This document shows positions 28,617 to 37,734 of a stretch of 64,000 bases of DNA, piece by piece. Origin of the DNA: Sphingopyxis fribergensis. GTDB taxonomy: Bacteria; Pseudomonadota; Alphaproteobacteria; Sphingomonadales; Sphingomonadaceae. Numbering within the stretch: position 1 is the first letter of the stretch; each line of letters opens with the position of its first letter. The position numbers and the translations under genes are program-made. The stretch lies in NCBI RefSeq assembly GCF_000803645.1, contig NZ_CP009122.1:2642501-2706500 (forward strand), read 5' to 3'. The notes below the pieces were generated by a model. It saw nothing but the letters and a program-made list of their open reading frames with translations, was not told where the DNA came from and ran no database searches.

Positions 28617-29573
28617 ATGCAGGGGGATGACGATATTTTGACCGTGGCGCTATCGGATAGCGCGGCCGGGTTGCGGCTCGACCGGGCCTTGGCCGAGGCG
28701 CTGCCCAGCCTGTCGCGCGAGCGCCTCAAGAGCCTGATCAAGGGCGGCCGCGTCGTCGATGCGAGCGGCAATATCCTTTGGGATCCCTCGGGAAAGGCGG
28801 CGGCGCCCACTACGATCGAGGTTCGCCTTCCCGCCGCCAAGCCCGCGCACAATGTCGCGCAAGACATGGGGCTGGTCATCGCATATGAGGACGAGCATCT
28901 AATCGTCATCGACAAGCCCGCGGGGATGGTCGTCCATCCCGCCGCCGGCAATCTCGACGGCACGATGGTCAACGCATTGCTGCATCACTGCGCGGGGCAA
29001 TTGTCGGGGATCGGCGGCGTCGCGCGGCCGGGGATCGTGCACCGGATCGACAAGGACACGAGCGGGCTGATCGTCGCCGCCAAGCATGACAAGGCGCACG
29101 AAGGCCTGGCGAAGCAGTTCGCCGCGCACAGCATCGACCGCCGCTATCTCGCGCTCGCAACCGGACGGCCGATGCCCGCGAACGGGACGATCGATGCGGC
29201 GCTCGGCCGCTCGACGACGAACCGCAAGAAGATGGCGGTGGTCGCCGAAGGGCGCGGCAAGCATGCGATCACGCATTATCGCACGATCGAACCGCTGAAG
29301 GGTGCGGCTCTGGTCGAATGCCGGCTGGAAACCGGACGTACGCATCAGGTACGCGTTCACATGGCGCATATCGGCCATCCGCTGGTCGGCGATCCCGTCT
29401 ATGGGCGCCAACGTAAACCTTTGTCTGATGTACTTAAGACCCGGAATTTCGTACGTCAGGCGTTGCACGCGGCCCATTTGGGTTTTATTCATCCGGTAAC
29501 CGGTAACGAAATCGCGCTCGACAGCGAACTCCCAGCCGACATGCGGGAACTGCTCAACGAACTGCGCGTTTAG
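28617..29573 (+). CDS. rluD: RluD-type 23S rRNA pseudouridine synthase
   Basis: A 318-residue RluA-family enzyme. The N-terminal S4 RNA-binding domain (LRLDRALAEALPSLSRERLKSLI) is followed by the catalytic domain with HRIDKDTSGLIVAAK (catalytic Asp, about residue 146), GRSTTNRKKMAV and ETGRTHQVRVHMAH. It makes pseudouridines in helix 69 of 23S rRNA if it is a true RluD. The ATG at 28617 is used; a longer frame to 28476 would overlap chpT. It is divergent from chpT. Confidence 0.92.
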   Translation: MQGDDDILTVALSDSAAGLRLDRALAEALPSLSRERLKSLIKGGRVVDASGNILWDPSGKAAAPTTIEVRLPAAKPAHNVAQDMGLVIAYEDEHLIVIDKPAGMVVHPAAGNLDGTMVNALLHHCAGQLSGIGGVARPGIVHRIDKDTSGLIVAAKHDKAHEGLAKQFAAHSIDRRYLALATGRPMPANGTIDAALGRSTTNRKKMAVVAEGRGKHAITHYRTIEPLKGAALVECRLETGRTHQVRVHMAHIGHPLVGDPVYGRQRKPLSDVLKTRNFVRQALHAAHLGFIHPVTGNEIALDSELPADMRELLNELRV

Positions 29574-29593
29574 GTTTCGAATGAAAATCTATT

Positions 29594-29622
29594 TTGACCG
29601 CCAAGGCAAATGGCGGCACAAT
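29594..29622 (+). promoter_or_regulatory. candidate rpoH promoter
   Basis: TTGACC (29594-29599), a 17-base spacer and CACAAT (29617-29622) fit a housekeeping sigma promoter. The ATG of rpoH follows 31 bases after the -10 box. Confidence 0.5.
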
Positions 29623-29653
29623 GATCACAGGATTTTAGGGAAGACACTCTCCT

Positions 29654-30556
29654 ATGGCTAACAAAAGCAATGTTCCGGCCACGGTTCCAGCGCTCGGCGG
29701 TGAGGCGAGCCTGAACCGCTATCTGGCCGAAATCCGCAAATTCCCCCTGCTCACCCCCGAGCAGGAATATATGCTCGCGAAGCGATTCCAGGAGCATGGC
29801 GACAATGAGGCTGCGGCGCAGCTCGTCACTTCGCACCTCCGCCTCGTCGCGAAAATCGCGATGGGTTACCGCGGCTATGGCTTGCCGGTCAGCGAGCTGA
29901 TCAGCGAAGGCAATATCGGCCTGATGCAGGGCGTGAAAAAATTCGACCCTGAACGCGGCTTCCGCCTCGCGACCTATGCAATGTGGTGGATCCGCGCCTC
30001 TATCCAGGAATTCATCCTGCGCTCTTGGAGCCTCGTCAAAATGGGCACCACTGCAGCGCAGAAGAAGCTGTTCTTCAACCTCCGCCGGATGAAGAACAAC
30101 CTGGCGGCTTTCGAAGACGGCGACCTGTCGCCCGAAAATCTGACCAAGATCGCGACCGACCTGGGCGTCACCGAAGAAGAAGTCATCAGCATGAACCGTC
30201 GCATGTCGATGGGCGGCGACACTTCGCTGAACGTGCCGATGGGCGAGGATGGCGACAGCCAGTGGCAGGATCTGCTCGGCGACGAGGGCCCGCTGCAGGA
30301 CGAACGCGTCGCCGAAGCGCAGGAGCGCGACGTGCGCCATTCCCTGCTCAATGAGGCGCTCGAATCGCTCAACGAGCGCGAACGCCACATCCTGACCGAA
30401 CGTCGCCTGACCGACGATCCCAAGACGCTCGAAGACCTGAGCCAGGTTTACGACGTCAGCCGCGAACGCGTCCGCCAGATCGAAGTGCGCGCGTTTGAAA
30501 AGCTGCAAAAGGCGATGCTGAAGCTGGCGGGCGACCGGCGGTTGGTCGGGGCCTGA
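29654..30556 (+). CDS. rpoH: RNA polymerase sigma factor RpoH (sigma-32)
   Basis: A 300-residue heat-shock sigma factor. It has region 2 ([40 protein letters not shown]), the RpoH box QKKLFFNLR (136-144) that separates it from RpoD, and region 4 ([26 protein letters not shown]). It directs transcription of chaperone and protease genes. It is followed by a strong terminator at 30570. Confidence 0.98.
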   Translation: MANKSNVPATVPALGGEASLNRYLAEIRKFPLLTPEQEYMLAKRFQEHGDNEAAAQLVTSHLRLVAKIAMGYRGYGLPVSELISEGNIGLMQGVKKFDPERGFRLATYAMWWIRASIQEFILRSWSLVKMGTTAAQKKLFFNLRRMKNNLAAFEDGDLSPENLTKIATDLGVTEEEVISMNRRMSMGGDTSLNVPMGEDGDSQWQDLLGDEGPLQDERVAEAQERDVRHSLLNEALESLNERERHILTERRLTDDPKTLEDLSQVYDVSRERVRQIEVRAFEKLQKAMLKLAGDRRLVGA

Positions 30557-30569
30557 TTTTTCCCTAAAC

Positions 30570-30598
30570 AGCCGCTTGCCACTCGGTGGCAAGCGGCT
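30570..30598 (+). terminator. rpoH intrinsic terminator
   Basis: A perfect 13-pair hairpin with arm AGCCGCTTGCCAC, a TCG loop and the complementary arm GTGGCAAGCGGCT, followed by AATTT. It lies 13 bases after the rpoH stop and just before mtgA. Confidence 0.88.
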
Positions 30599-30609
30599 AA
30601 TTTGCCCGC

Positions 30610-31317
30610 ATGGCAACTCCTCCCCGCGCGAAGAAGCGCAAGCTCCCCTGGTATCTTCGGCCGTTCAAATGGCTGTTCTGGTTCATCATCGCCTCGGTGC
30701 TGTGGGTGCTGCTCTATGCCGTCGTGCCGCCGCCCGTGACCTTCACAATGCTGGCGGACAGCAATGGGATCACCAAGGACTGGACGGCTTTGTCGGGCAT
30801 CGACCGCAACATGGTCCGCGCTGTAATCGCGGCCGAGGACGGCAAATTCTGCAGCCACGACGGCTTCGACCGTGACGCGATCGAACAGGCGATCGAGCGA
30901 AACGCTCAGGGCAAGCGCATGCGCGGCGGATCGACGATCAGCCAGCAGAGCGCGAAAAATGTCTTCCTGTGGCAAGGAACCGGCTGGACCCGCTATGTCC
31001 GCAAGGTGCCCGAAGTGTGGTTCACCTTCCTGATCGAAAAAATCTGGGGCAAGCGCCGGATCATGGAGGTCTATCTCAATGTCGCCGAGACCGGCATCGG
31101 CACCTATGGCGTCGAGGCGGGGGCGCAGCGCTATTTCAAGCATGGCGCGGGCAAGCTGACCCCCGCCGAGGCGGGACGCATCGCCGCGATCCTGCCGCTG
31201 CCCAAGAAACGCGAGGCCGTGAGCCCGTCGGGCTTCACGCGCCGCTACGGCAATACGATCCGCGCGCGCATCGGCGTGGTTGGGCGCGACGGGCTGGATG
31301 CGTGTGTGTATAAATAG
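30610..31317 (+). CDS. mtgA: monofunctional biosynthetic peptidoglycan transglycosylase
   Basis: A 235-residue GT51 enzyme. One N-terminal membrane helix (about 16-36) anchors a glycosyltransferase domain with the catalytic glutamate in IAAEDGKFCSHDGFD, then GGSTISQQSAKNVFLW, KRRIMEVYLNVAETG and a C-terminal ILPLPKKR. It polymerises lipid II into glycan strands. No transpeptidase domain is present, as expected for MtgA. Confidence 0.95.
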   Translation: MATPPRAKKRKLPWYLRPFKWLFWFIIASVLWVLLYAVVPPPVTFTMLADSNGITKDWTALSGIDRNMVRAVIAAEDGKFCSHDGFDRDAIEQAIERNAQGKRMRGGSTISQQSAKNVFLWQGTGWTRYVRKVPEVWFTFLIEKIWGKRRIMEVYLNVAETGIGTYGVEAGAQRYFKHGAGKLTPAEAGRIAAILPLPKKREAVSPSGFTRRYGNTIRARIGVVGRDGLDACVYK

Positions 31318-31354
31318 GGTCGATACGTCGGCTTTGGGGTGGTGAGCGGACGTA

Positions 31355-31475
31355 GCCCTCTCCCGTTCAGGGGAGAGGGTTGGGAGAGGGGGCGGAAGCA
31401 GTTCAAGCCCCTCTCAACTGCGGCTAGCCGGTAAAACCGGCAAGCCTTCTTATCTCTCCCCTGAAGGGGAGAGAG
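31355..31475. repeat. paired hairpin repeat region
   Basis: Two local hairpins, CCCTCTCCC-N5-GGGGAGAGGG (31355-31379) and CTCTCCCCT-GA-AGGGGAGAG (31455-31474), flank a middle with AGCCGGTAAAACCGGC. The block lies between the convergent mtgA and J-domain genes. It looks like a dispersed repeat and may terminate both transcripts. Confidence 0.6.
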
Positions 31476-31527
31476 CAAATCCTTCAACGGCAACTATCGG
31501 TCGCTAGCAGCCGTCAGCGCAAAACCG

Positions 31528-32073
31528 CTAAGCCGGCTTCCAGCTCTTGCGTTCTTCGGCCTGCTTCAGCACCTCGAACGCCGCCTGCCCTGCGGCAAAG
31601 CGCTTCGCCGCGTCGGCATCGCCGGGTTTCACGTCGGGGTGGGTTTCCTTGGCGAGATTGCGCCACGCCTTTTTCGTCGCCTCGAAATCGGCGTCGGGTT
31701 CGAGGTCGAGAATTTCGAGCGCGCGCATTTCGTCGGCGCTGCGGGTGCCGTCGCCCGATCCGCCCCACGCGTAATGCTGCGCCTTTGCATAGGCTCCGGC
31801 GTCGCGCGTTTCATCGGCCGCCCGCGCCGCCGCATCTTCGGCGCTCAATCCTTCGAAATAATCCCAGCCGCGGTTATATTCGGCGGCGTGGGTTTCGCAG
31901 AAATACCAGCGCTCGGGGCTGTTCGGCGATTTCGGCGCGGGGCAATTGCCGGGGTTGGTGCAGCCGTGGCGATCGCAAAGGCGCACCTTCTGCGCCTCGG
32001 TGCTCGATCCATAGGGGCGCCAGCGGGGAAAACCCCAGTCATCGGTTCTTTTGGCGCGGCTCATCATTCGCAT
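31528..32073 (-). CDS. J-domain protein with N-terminal Cys/His cluster
   Basis: A 181-residue protein. The N-terminal part (about 30-65) holds Cys33, His36, Cys38, Cys44, Cys59 and His62, which could bind zinc. The C-terminal part (about 115-181) is a J domain with LEILDLEPDADFEATKKAWRNLAKE and the HPD motif at 145-147, needed to stimulate DnaK. Similar proteins are widespread in alphaproteobacteria; the client is unknown. It follows the PPK2 gene on the same strand. Confidence 0.83.
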   Translation of the reverse strand: MRMMSRAKRTDDWGFPRWRPYGSSTEAQKVRLCDRHGCTNPGNCPAPKSPNSPERWYFCETHAAEYNRGWDYFEGLSAEDAAARAADETRDAGAYAKAQHYAWGGSGDGTRSADEMRALEILDLEPDADFEATKKAWRNLAKETHPDVKPGDADAAKRFAAGQAAFEVLKQAEERKSWKPA

Positions 32074-32118
32074 GTAGCGGCTGGGGCGCCCGATTGCTAG
32101 CCAAGGAGGCCGAAAAAC

Positions 32119-32904
32119 CTAGTCTTTGGGCTTGTAGCCGAAGGCCTTGCTCGCGAGTTTGACGACCGCGGGGTCCAGATCGGGCGGCGTCATTGGCACA
32201 GCGGCTTCGAGCGTTTCGATAATATGCGTCAGTGCAGCGATGCGCGCCGCCTTCTTGTTGTTGCCGTCGATCACTTTCCACGGCGCCCAGCGTGTATTCG
32301 TCTGCGCGAACATCTCGTCCATCGCGGCCAGATAATCCTTGCGCTTCGCCCGGTTGCGATAATCTTCGGTGCCGGTTTTCCAGCGCTTCCACGGATTGTC
32401 GAGCCGGTCGGCAAACCGCTTGTCCTGTTCGTCCTGCGTCACATGGATGAAGAGTTTGACGAGGTTGGTGCGATTGCCGGTCAGCTGCGCCTCAAACTCG
32501 TTGATTTCATCATAGCCCTTGCGCCACTCGGCCTCGGTGGCGAAGCCTTCGACGCGCTCGACCAGTACGCGGCCGTACCAGCTGCGGTCGAAGATCGATA
32601 TTTCGCGGTTGCCGGGCAGGCGCTTCCAGAAACGCCACAGGAAATGCCGCGCCTTTTCCTCGTCGCTCGGCGCGCTGATCGGCCATACTTCGAAATAGCG
32701 CGGGTCGAGCGACGCGGTCAGCCGCTGGATGATCCCGCCCTTCCCCGCCGCGTCCCAGCCTTCGAACATGATGATGCTGCGCTGCCCGCGGGTGATGTGC
32801 GCGGCCTGCAGCCGTTCGAGCCGATCCTCGAGCGCCGCAATGGCGTCGGAATAGTCGCCGTCATATTTGGCGCCGGCTTCATAGTCGGAAAGGGAGATGC
32901 TCAT
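32119..32904 (-). CDS. polyphosphate kinase 2 family protein
   Basis: A 261-residue PPK2. The P-loop is FEGWDAAGKGG (about 48-58), the lid module includes PRYFEVWPISAPSDEEKARHFLWRFWK, and Walker B is ISIFDRSWYGRV. It uses polyphosphate to phosphorylate nucleoside mono- or diphosphates; the one-domain form and motifs are typical, but the nucleotide preference cannot be told. Together with ppk1 and ppx about 6 kb away it suggests active polyphosphate metabolism. Confidence 0.92.
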   Translation of the reverse strand: MSISLSDYEAGAKYDGDYSDAIAALEDRLERLQAAHITRGQRSIIMFEGWDAAGKGGIIQRLTASLDPRYFEVWPISAPSDEEKARHFLWRFWKRLPGNREISIFDRSWYGRVLVERVEGFATEAEWRKGYDEINEFEAQLTGNRTNLVKLFIHVTQDEQDKRFADRLDNPWKRWKTGTEDYRNRAKRKDYLAAMDEMFAQTNTRWAPWKVIDGNNKKAARIAALTHIIETLEAAVPMTPPDLDPAVVKLASKAFGYKPKD

Positions 32905-33000
32905 CGGGTTATCCTAGCCAAGAGAAAGCGTCCTACCAAGCGGACGATGCGGCGATGTCATTTTCTGGCACAGGGTGCGCCGGCTTTCTTATCGGCGGAA

Positions 33001-33873
33001 TCAAAGATGCTCGGCGAGCAGCGCGGCGACGCGCGCTGGCGCCTCCATCGGTATAAAATGGCTTTGGTCGGCCCATAGTTCGTCGCGCTCCGCGCCGATC
33101 GCCATACCGAGGCCGGTCCAGGTCGGACTCAGCGAAAAATCGAGCGGCCCGCCACGTTCGCCGGTCGGTGCGCGGATCACCGTGGAGGGAACCGTGAGAT
33201 AGTGAAGCCATTCATGCGGGTTGGTACGCAGCGCATTTTGATAGACCGACGCCTCAAGCGCCGGAGGACAGGCGAGCTCCAGTCCCTCGCCGTCCGCAGC
33301 GGGGACAAGGCCATGGGTGCAGTAATCGGCAAGGACGCGCGGATCCCAGTTCGCATAGGGCGGCCGTTCGGCAAAACGGGCACGCATCTCCTCTACGCTC
33401 GACCAGCCATTGCGACGGCGCGCGACAGGATGCTCGGCTGGATCGGGGATCGGCCTGGCCGCCTCTTCCTCGTAAAAAGCGGGGTCCATGATCACCGGAT
33501 CGATCAGGACAAGATGGGCGAAGGCGGCCGGGCGCTGTGATGCGAGTCGCGTCAGGATATAGGCGCCCATGCTGTGCCCGCAGCCGACAAGCGGATGGCC
33601 GCCGAGCCCGTCGAGCAGCGGCAGCAGCACGTCGGCGGTCGCCGCCCAGTTGGCGAGTGTCGCCGGGCGGAAACTGCGGCCATGGCCGCGATGGTCGGGC
33701 GCGATGATATGCGTATCGGCAGGCAGCGCCGCAACGACCTGATCCCACAGGCGCGCGTGAAATCCCGTCGCATGCAGCAGGAGCAGCGAAGCCCCCTCGC
33801 CCCGCTCACCCCATTCGAACCAGCAGATATCGCCCTCCGGCGTTCCCAGCCGGTGCTCCCGGGGTTCGCTCAC
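33001..33873 (-). CDS. alpha/beta hydrolase
   Basis: A 290-residue alpha/beta-fold hydrolase. Motifs are LLHATGFHARLWDQV (oxyanion region), DHRGHGRS, the nucleophile serine in GCGHSMGAYI (about 120), an acid residue in a late strand, and the histidine in QSHFIPME near the end. There is no signal peptide. The start is GTG at 33873, three bases after the aspS stop, so the two are probably co-translated. The substrate is unknown. Confidence 0.87.
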   Translation of the reverse strand: MSEPREHRLGTPEGDICWFEWGERGEGASLLLLHATGFHARLWDQVVAALPADTHIIAPDHRGHGRSFRPATLANWAATADVLLPLLDGLGGHPLVGCGHSMGAYILTRLASQRPAAFAHLVLIDPVIMDPAFYEEEAARPIPDPAEHPVARRRNGWSSVEEMRARFAERPPYANWDPRVLADYCTHGLVPAADGEGLELACPPALEASVYQNALRTNPHEWLHYLTVPSTVIRAPTGERGGPLDFSLSPTWTGLGMAIGAERDELWADQSHFIPMEAPARVAALLAEHL

Positions 33874-33876
33874 GCC

Positions 33877-35667
33877 TTAGCTCTTTGGGCCGTCGACGAT
33901 GCGGATGCCGAGTTCCTTGAGCTGTTTTTCGCTGACCGGCGCTGGCGCGTTCATCATCAGATCCTCGGCCTTCTGGGTCATCGGGAAGACGATGACTTCG
34001 CGAATGTTCGGCTCATCCGCGAGCAGCATCACGATGCGGTCGACGCCCGGTGCCGATCCGCCATGCGGCGGCGCCCCGAATTTGAACGCGTTGATCATGC
34101 CGCTGAAGTTCGCATCGACATCGGCTTGGCTATAACCCGCGATTTCGAACGCCTTGTACATGATGTCCGGCCGATGGTTGCGGATCGCGCCCGACGACAG
34201 TTCGACGCCGTTGCAGACGATGTCATATTGATAGGCAAGGATATCGAGCGGGTCCTTGGTCGCCAGCGCGTCCATCTCGCCCTGCGGCATAGAGAAGGGA
34301 TTGTGGCTGAAGTCGATCTTGCCGGTTTCCTCGTCGGCCTCGAACATCGGGAAGTCGACGATCCAGCAGAATTCGAAGCGGCTCTTGTCGATGAGGTCAA
34401 GCTGGTCGGCGACGCGCGTGCGTGCAAGGCCGGCGAGCTTCGCGGCCTTCGCCTCGGCGCCCGCAGCAAAGAAGATGCCGTCGTTCGGGCCCAGCCCCAT
34501 CGCGTCGGCGATCGCCTTCATGCCGTCCTGGCCATGGTTGTTGGCGATCGGACCGCCGAACACGCCATCCTTCTGCGTCGCATAGCCGAGGCCGGGAAAA
34601 CCTTCCGACTGCGCCCAGCTGTTCATCTCGTCGAAGAATTTGCGGCTCTTCTCGTGCGTTTCGGGGGCGGCGACGGCACGGACAACCTGGCCTTCCTCGA
34701 CCATCGATGCAAAGCGGCCGAAGCCCGATCCCTTGAAGAAATCGCCGACATCATGGACGAGCAGCGGGTTGCGCAGGTCGGGCTTGTCGCTGCCATATTT
34801 CAGCATCGATTCGCGGTACGGGATGCGCTTGAACGGCAACGGCGACACGCTGCGGCCCTTGCCGTCGAAATCGGCGAATTCCTCGAACACGCCGTGCAGG
34901 ACGGGCTCGATCGCGTTGAAAACATCGTCCTGCGTGACGAAGCTCATCTCGAAATCGAGCTGGTAGAATTCGCCGGGCGAACGGTCGGCGCGCGCATCCT
35001 CGTCGCGGAAGCAGGGCGCAATCTGGAAATAGCGGTCGAAGCCCGCGACCATCAGCAGCTGCTTGAACATCTGCGGCGCCTGCGGCAGCGCGTAGAATTT
35101 GCCGGGATGGACGCGGCTGGGCACCAGATAGTCGCGCGCACCTTCGGGGCTGCTCGCGGTCAGGATCGGCGTCTGGAATTCAGTGAACCCCTGATCGATC
35201 ATCCGGCGGCGCAGCGACGAGATCACGTTCGAGCGCAGCACGATATTCTTGTGCAGCCGCTCGCGGCGCAGATCGAGGAAACGGTTGGTGAGGCGGATTT
35301 CCTCGGGATATTCGGTATCGCCGAACACCGGCAGCGGCAGGCGATCGGCGGCCGACTGCACCGTCACCGCGCTCGGATAGATTTCGATCTCGCCGGTCGC
35401 CAGCTTCGGGTTGAGCGTCTCGGGCGAGCGCGCGGCGACCTTGCCCGTGAAGGTCAGAACGGACTCGGGGCCCAGTGCGTTGACGGTGGGATAGAGGTCC
35501 GAACCGGTTTCCACCACGATCTGGGTAATCCCATAATGGTCGCGAAGATCGACGAAGAGCACATTCGCATGCTCGCGCGTGCGATGCACCCAGCCCGAAA
35601 GACGGACTTCCTCACCGACGTTGGCGGCGCGAAGATCTGCGCATGTGTGGGTGCGATAGGCGTGCAT
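33877..35667 (-). CDS. aspS: aspartyl-tRNA synthetase
   Basis: A 596-residue class IIb synthetase. It has the N-terminal OB fold ([26 protein letters not shown]), motif 2 ([24 protein letters not shown]), the bacterial GAD insertion (about 290-420), and motif 3 ([18 protein letters not shown]). It charges tRNA-Asp; many alphaproteobacterial forms also charge tRNA-Asn for the transamidation route, and this cannot be decided from sequence alone. Confidence 0.97.
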   Translation of the reverse strand: MHAYRTHTCADLRAANVGEEVRLSGWVHRTREHANVLFVDLRDHYGITQIVVETGSDLYPTVNALGPESVLTFTGKVAARSPETLNPKLATGEIEIYPSAVTVQSAADRLPLPVFGDTEYPEEIRLTNRFLDLRRERLHKNIVLRSNVISSLRRRMIDQGFTEFQTPILTASSPEGARDYLVPSRVHPGKFYALPQAPQMFKQLLMVAGFDRYFQIAPCFRDEDARADRSPGEFYQLDFEMSFVTQDDVFNAIEPVLHGVFEEFADFDGKGRSVSPLPFKRIPYRESMLKYGSDKPDLRNPLLVHDVGDFFKGSGFGRFASMVEEGQVVRAVAAPETHEKSRKFFDEMNSWAQSEGFPGLGYATQKDGVFGGPIANNHGQDGMKAIADAMGLGPNDGIFFAAGAEAKAAKLAGLARTRVADQLDLIDKSRFEFCWIVDFPMFEADEETGKIDFSHNPFSMPQGEMDALATKDPLDILAYQYDIVCNGVELSSGAIRNHRPDIMYKAFEIAGYSQADVDANFSGMINAFKFGAPPHGGSAPGVDRIVMLLADEPNIREVIVFPMTQKAEDLMMNAPAPVSEKQLKELGIRIVDGPKS

Positions 35668-35772
35668 TATGTTCGTCTTTCAAATGTCCGGAGAGGCGCG
35701 CAGGAAAACGCGCCGATATGGCCGCGCCTAAGGCAATGCGGCGCGCCATTTGTCAAGGGTGGAGGGCGTAAA

Positions 35773-37284
35773 TCAACGGGTCAGGCCGAGGTTGTCGAGC
35801 ACCTCGCTGCCGAACAGCGCGCGATGCGCCGGATCGGGAAGCAGCCGGCCCTGCGCCGCCCGCCAGCGTCGGAAATCCTCGCCATAGTCGGCGGCGACGC
35901 GCGCGGCGTCGAGGTGGCAATTTTTGGCCCAGTGGCGGGTGAAGCCGATGCCCTCGGCATCGAGGCATTCGACAACGCGGGCATAGGCGTCGGCGGTGCG
36001 CCGGCTGCGCGGCCCGTCGAAATCGATCACAGCATTATGCGTGAAGCGCGCGGGGGCGAGCAGACCCTGCGCGCGCTCCATGAAGCGCACCGTGACCACG
36101 GTGGAGCCGCCATGTTTGGCGTAAACGGCGCAGATGCGCTCGAACGCGCGCGCGAGGTCGGCGCGGTCGATGGTGACCGAAGCGTTGAACAGGCCGGCGA
36201 GCGGCCGGTGCGTGTCGAGCCCCTCGCCCCAGCTGCCATAGACCGGCGGGTCATCGACGTCGGGCCCGCTGGCATAGCCCTGCTTCATCGCGAACTGGAG
36301 AAGCGGCCCCCGCGCCCACGGATAATCATTGAGCAACCGGCCGAGCAGGCTGAGCGCGTCATAACCCGCGCCGAGCTGGCCCGGCGTGGCGCGGGGATAA
36401 TCGTCGCGCCAAGGTTCGCGATACAGGAAGCGCAGCATCGCCGGCCGTTTGAACGGCTTGTACGGATTGACGATCATCTGGACGAAATCGGGGTCTCGAT
36501 CGAGCGCGTATGCGGCCGAGAAGCGCCGGAAATCGCCGGCGGCGAGCCAGTCGAGCGCGGCGCGATCGACCTTGCGGAGATTCTGGATCGGGCGGACGAG
36601 GAATTTCGGCACGCTGTCGACCACGAGCGCAGTAACGATGCCGACCGACCCAACGGGAAGCTGCGCCGCTGCAAAAACCTCATCGTCGCGTAGCGCCACT
36701 GAGCCCGTCGCGGCAATGAAGGCGTCGCTCATCACACCCGCGGCCGGCTCTATCCAGTGAATGCCGGCGGGCGTGACGATCTGCACCGCGCGGATATGGT
36801 CCTGGATACCGCCGCGCGCGATCATCGAGCCATGGGTGCCGGTTGCCGCGGCCCCCGCGAACGTCTGCCCGTTGCCCGCGCCGCTGGTCCACAGCGAACG
36901 GCCCTGTTCCTCGAACTTGTCCGAAATCTCGTCAACCAGCGCGCCCGCCTCGACGAGCATCAACGCGCCCGCATCGACACCGGGGCGGACGTCGCCCGCG
37001 CCGATCCGGAAGCAACGGTTGAAGCGGCGCGTGTGGAGCAGCCAGCTTTGCGAGCTGATATTGACGTTCGACGGCGACCAGCCCGCGCCGAGCGGGCGGA
37101 CGCGGCGCTTGGCCAATTTAGCCTGCGCAAGCCAGTCCTGCACCGATTCTGCGGCAATCGCGATCTCGTCGCGCCCGCGCTCGGCGTCGCCGCTGCGCAA
37201 GGCGAACCGGGTCGCTCCTTCGCAGGTGCCTGTGCCGTGATAATTGGTCCAACGGCCTTCGTCACCCAGTCTGACGATCGGCAT
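35773..37284 (-). CDS. FAD-linked oxidase (sugar-lactone oxidase type)
   Basis: A 503-residue PCMH-type flavoprotein. The FAD-binding domain (about 35-230) has VRPLGAGWSPSN, TSGAGNGQTFAGAAATGTHGS and GSVGIVTALVV. The C-terminal part resembles the aldono-lactone oxidase domain and ends with the region around HWAKNCHLDAARVAADYG, which includes the HWxK-like stretch of that family. It probably oxidises a sugar lactone or an alditol. The ATG at 37284 overlaps the stop of the upstream small membrane protein gene by one base (TGATG). Confidence 0.85.
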   Translation of the reverse strand: MPIVRLGDEGRWTNYHGTGTCEGATRFALRSGDAERGRDEIAIAAESVQDWLAQAKLAKRRVRPLGAGWSPSNVNISSQSWLLHTRRFNRCFRIGAGDVRPGVDAGALMLVEAGALVDEISDKFEEQGRSLWTSGAGNGQTFAGAAATGTHGSMIARGGIQDHIRAVQIVTPAGIHWIEPAAGVMSDAFIAATGSVALRDDEVFAAAQLPVGSVGIVTALVVDSVPKFLVRPIQNLRKVDRAALDWLAAGDFRRFSAAYALDRDPDFVQMIVNPYKPFKRPAMLRFLYREPWRDDYPRATPGQLGAGYDALSLLGRLLNDYPWARGPLLQFAMKQGYASGPDVDDPPVYGSWGEGLDTHRPLAGLFNASVTIDRADLARAFERICAVYAKHGGSTVVTVRFMERAQGLLAPARFTHNAVIDFDGPRSRRTADAYARVVECLDAEGIGFTRHWAKNCHLDAARVAADYGEDFRRWRAAQGRLLPDPAHRALFGSEVLDNLGLTR

Positions 37285-37613
37285 CACGCGTCTCCCAGCG
37301 GTGGGATGCCGGCGTGCGCACGCCACGCGACCGTCACGGGGCGCAGGAAACCGAAGGTCACGATCGCGACCAGCATCTGGCGCCGCGTGGCGAACACCCG
37401 CACGTCGCAAAGACCATGATCGGATTCGGGGGTCACGAACGGCCGCGCGGCCTGGGCAGCGAACCCCCAGCCTTTCAGCGTCACGACCATCGATTCTTCG
37501 TCGAGCGGCCGCGGATTGGCTATCGACAGAAAGATATCCGCCTGCCCCGCGGCATATTGCCCCAAAAGCAACGCAAACCCGAGCGCGGCGAGCGCCCAAC
37601 CCAGCCACATCAT
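37284..37613 (-). CDS. small membrane protein before the FAD oxidase
   Basis: A protein of about 109 residues with one N-terminal membrane helix (MMWLGWALAALGFALLLGQY) and a second weak hydrophobic stretch near the C terminus (MLVAIVTFGFL). Start choice is uncertain: AAGGG stands 7 bases before the ATG at 37613, with others at 37619 and 37661. The TGATG overlap with the oxidase gene shows coupling. I do not recognise the family; an accessory or membrane-anchoring role for the oxidase is possible. Confidence 0.65.
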   Translation of the reverse strand: MMWLGWALAALGFALLLGQYAAGQADIFLSIANPRPLDEESMVVTLKGWGFAAQAARPFVTPESDHGLCDVRVFATRRQMLVAIVTFGFLRPVTVAWRAHAGIPPLGDA

Positions 37614-37734
37614 GCCCATATTCCCTTCGACTTTTTCCGCCGTTTTTTTGGCTGCCGGCATTCCGGCTCCGCGACCCGAAGAGCACGGACAATTTTTCCT
37701 GCCCGTTCGTCTCAACTAGCTGTATAGGCGCGCT

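Noticed and set aside
28478..28972. N-terminal extension of ChpT
   Set aside because: The added 165 codons run antisense through the pseudouridine synthase gene and are not protein-like.
33574..36693. A 1039-codon open frame on the plus strand opposite aspS and the FAD oxidase
   Set aside because: It covers the complement of two well-supported genes and crosses the gap between them; composition is that of a shadow.
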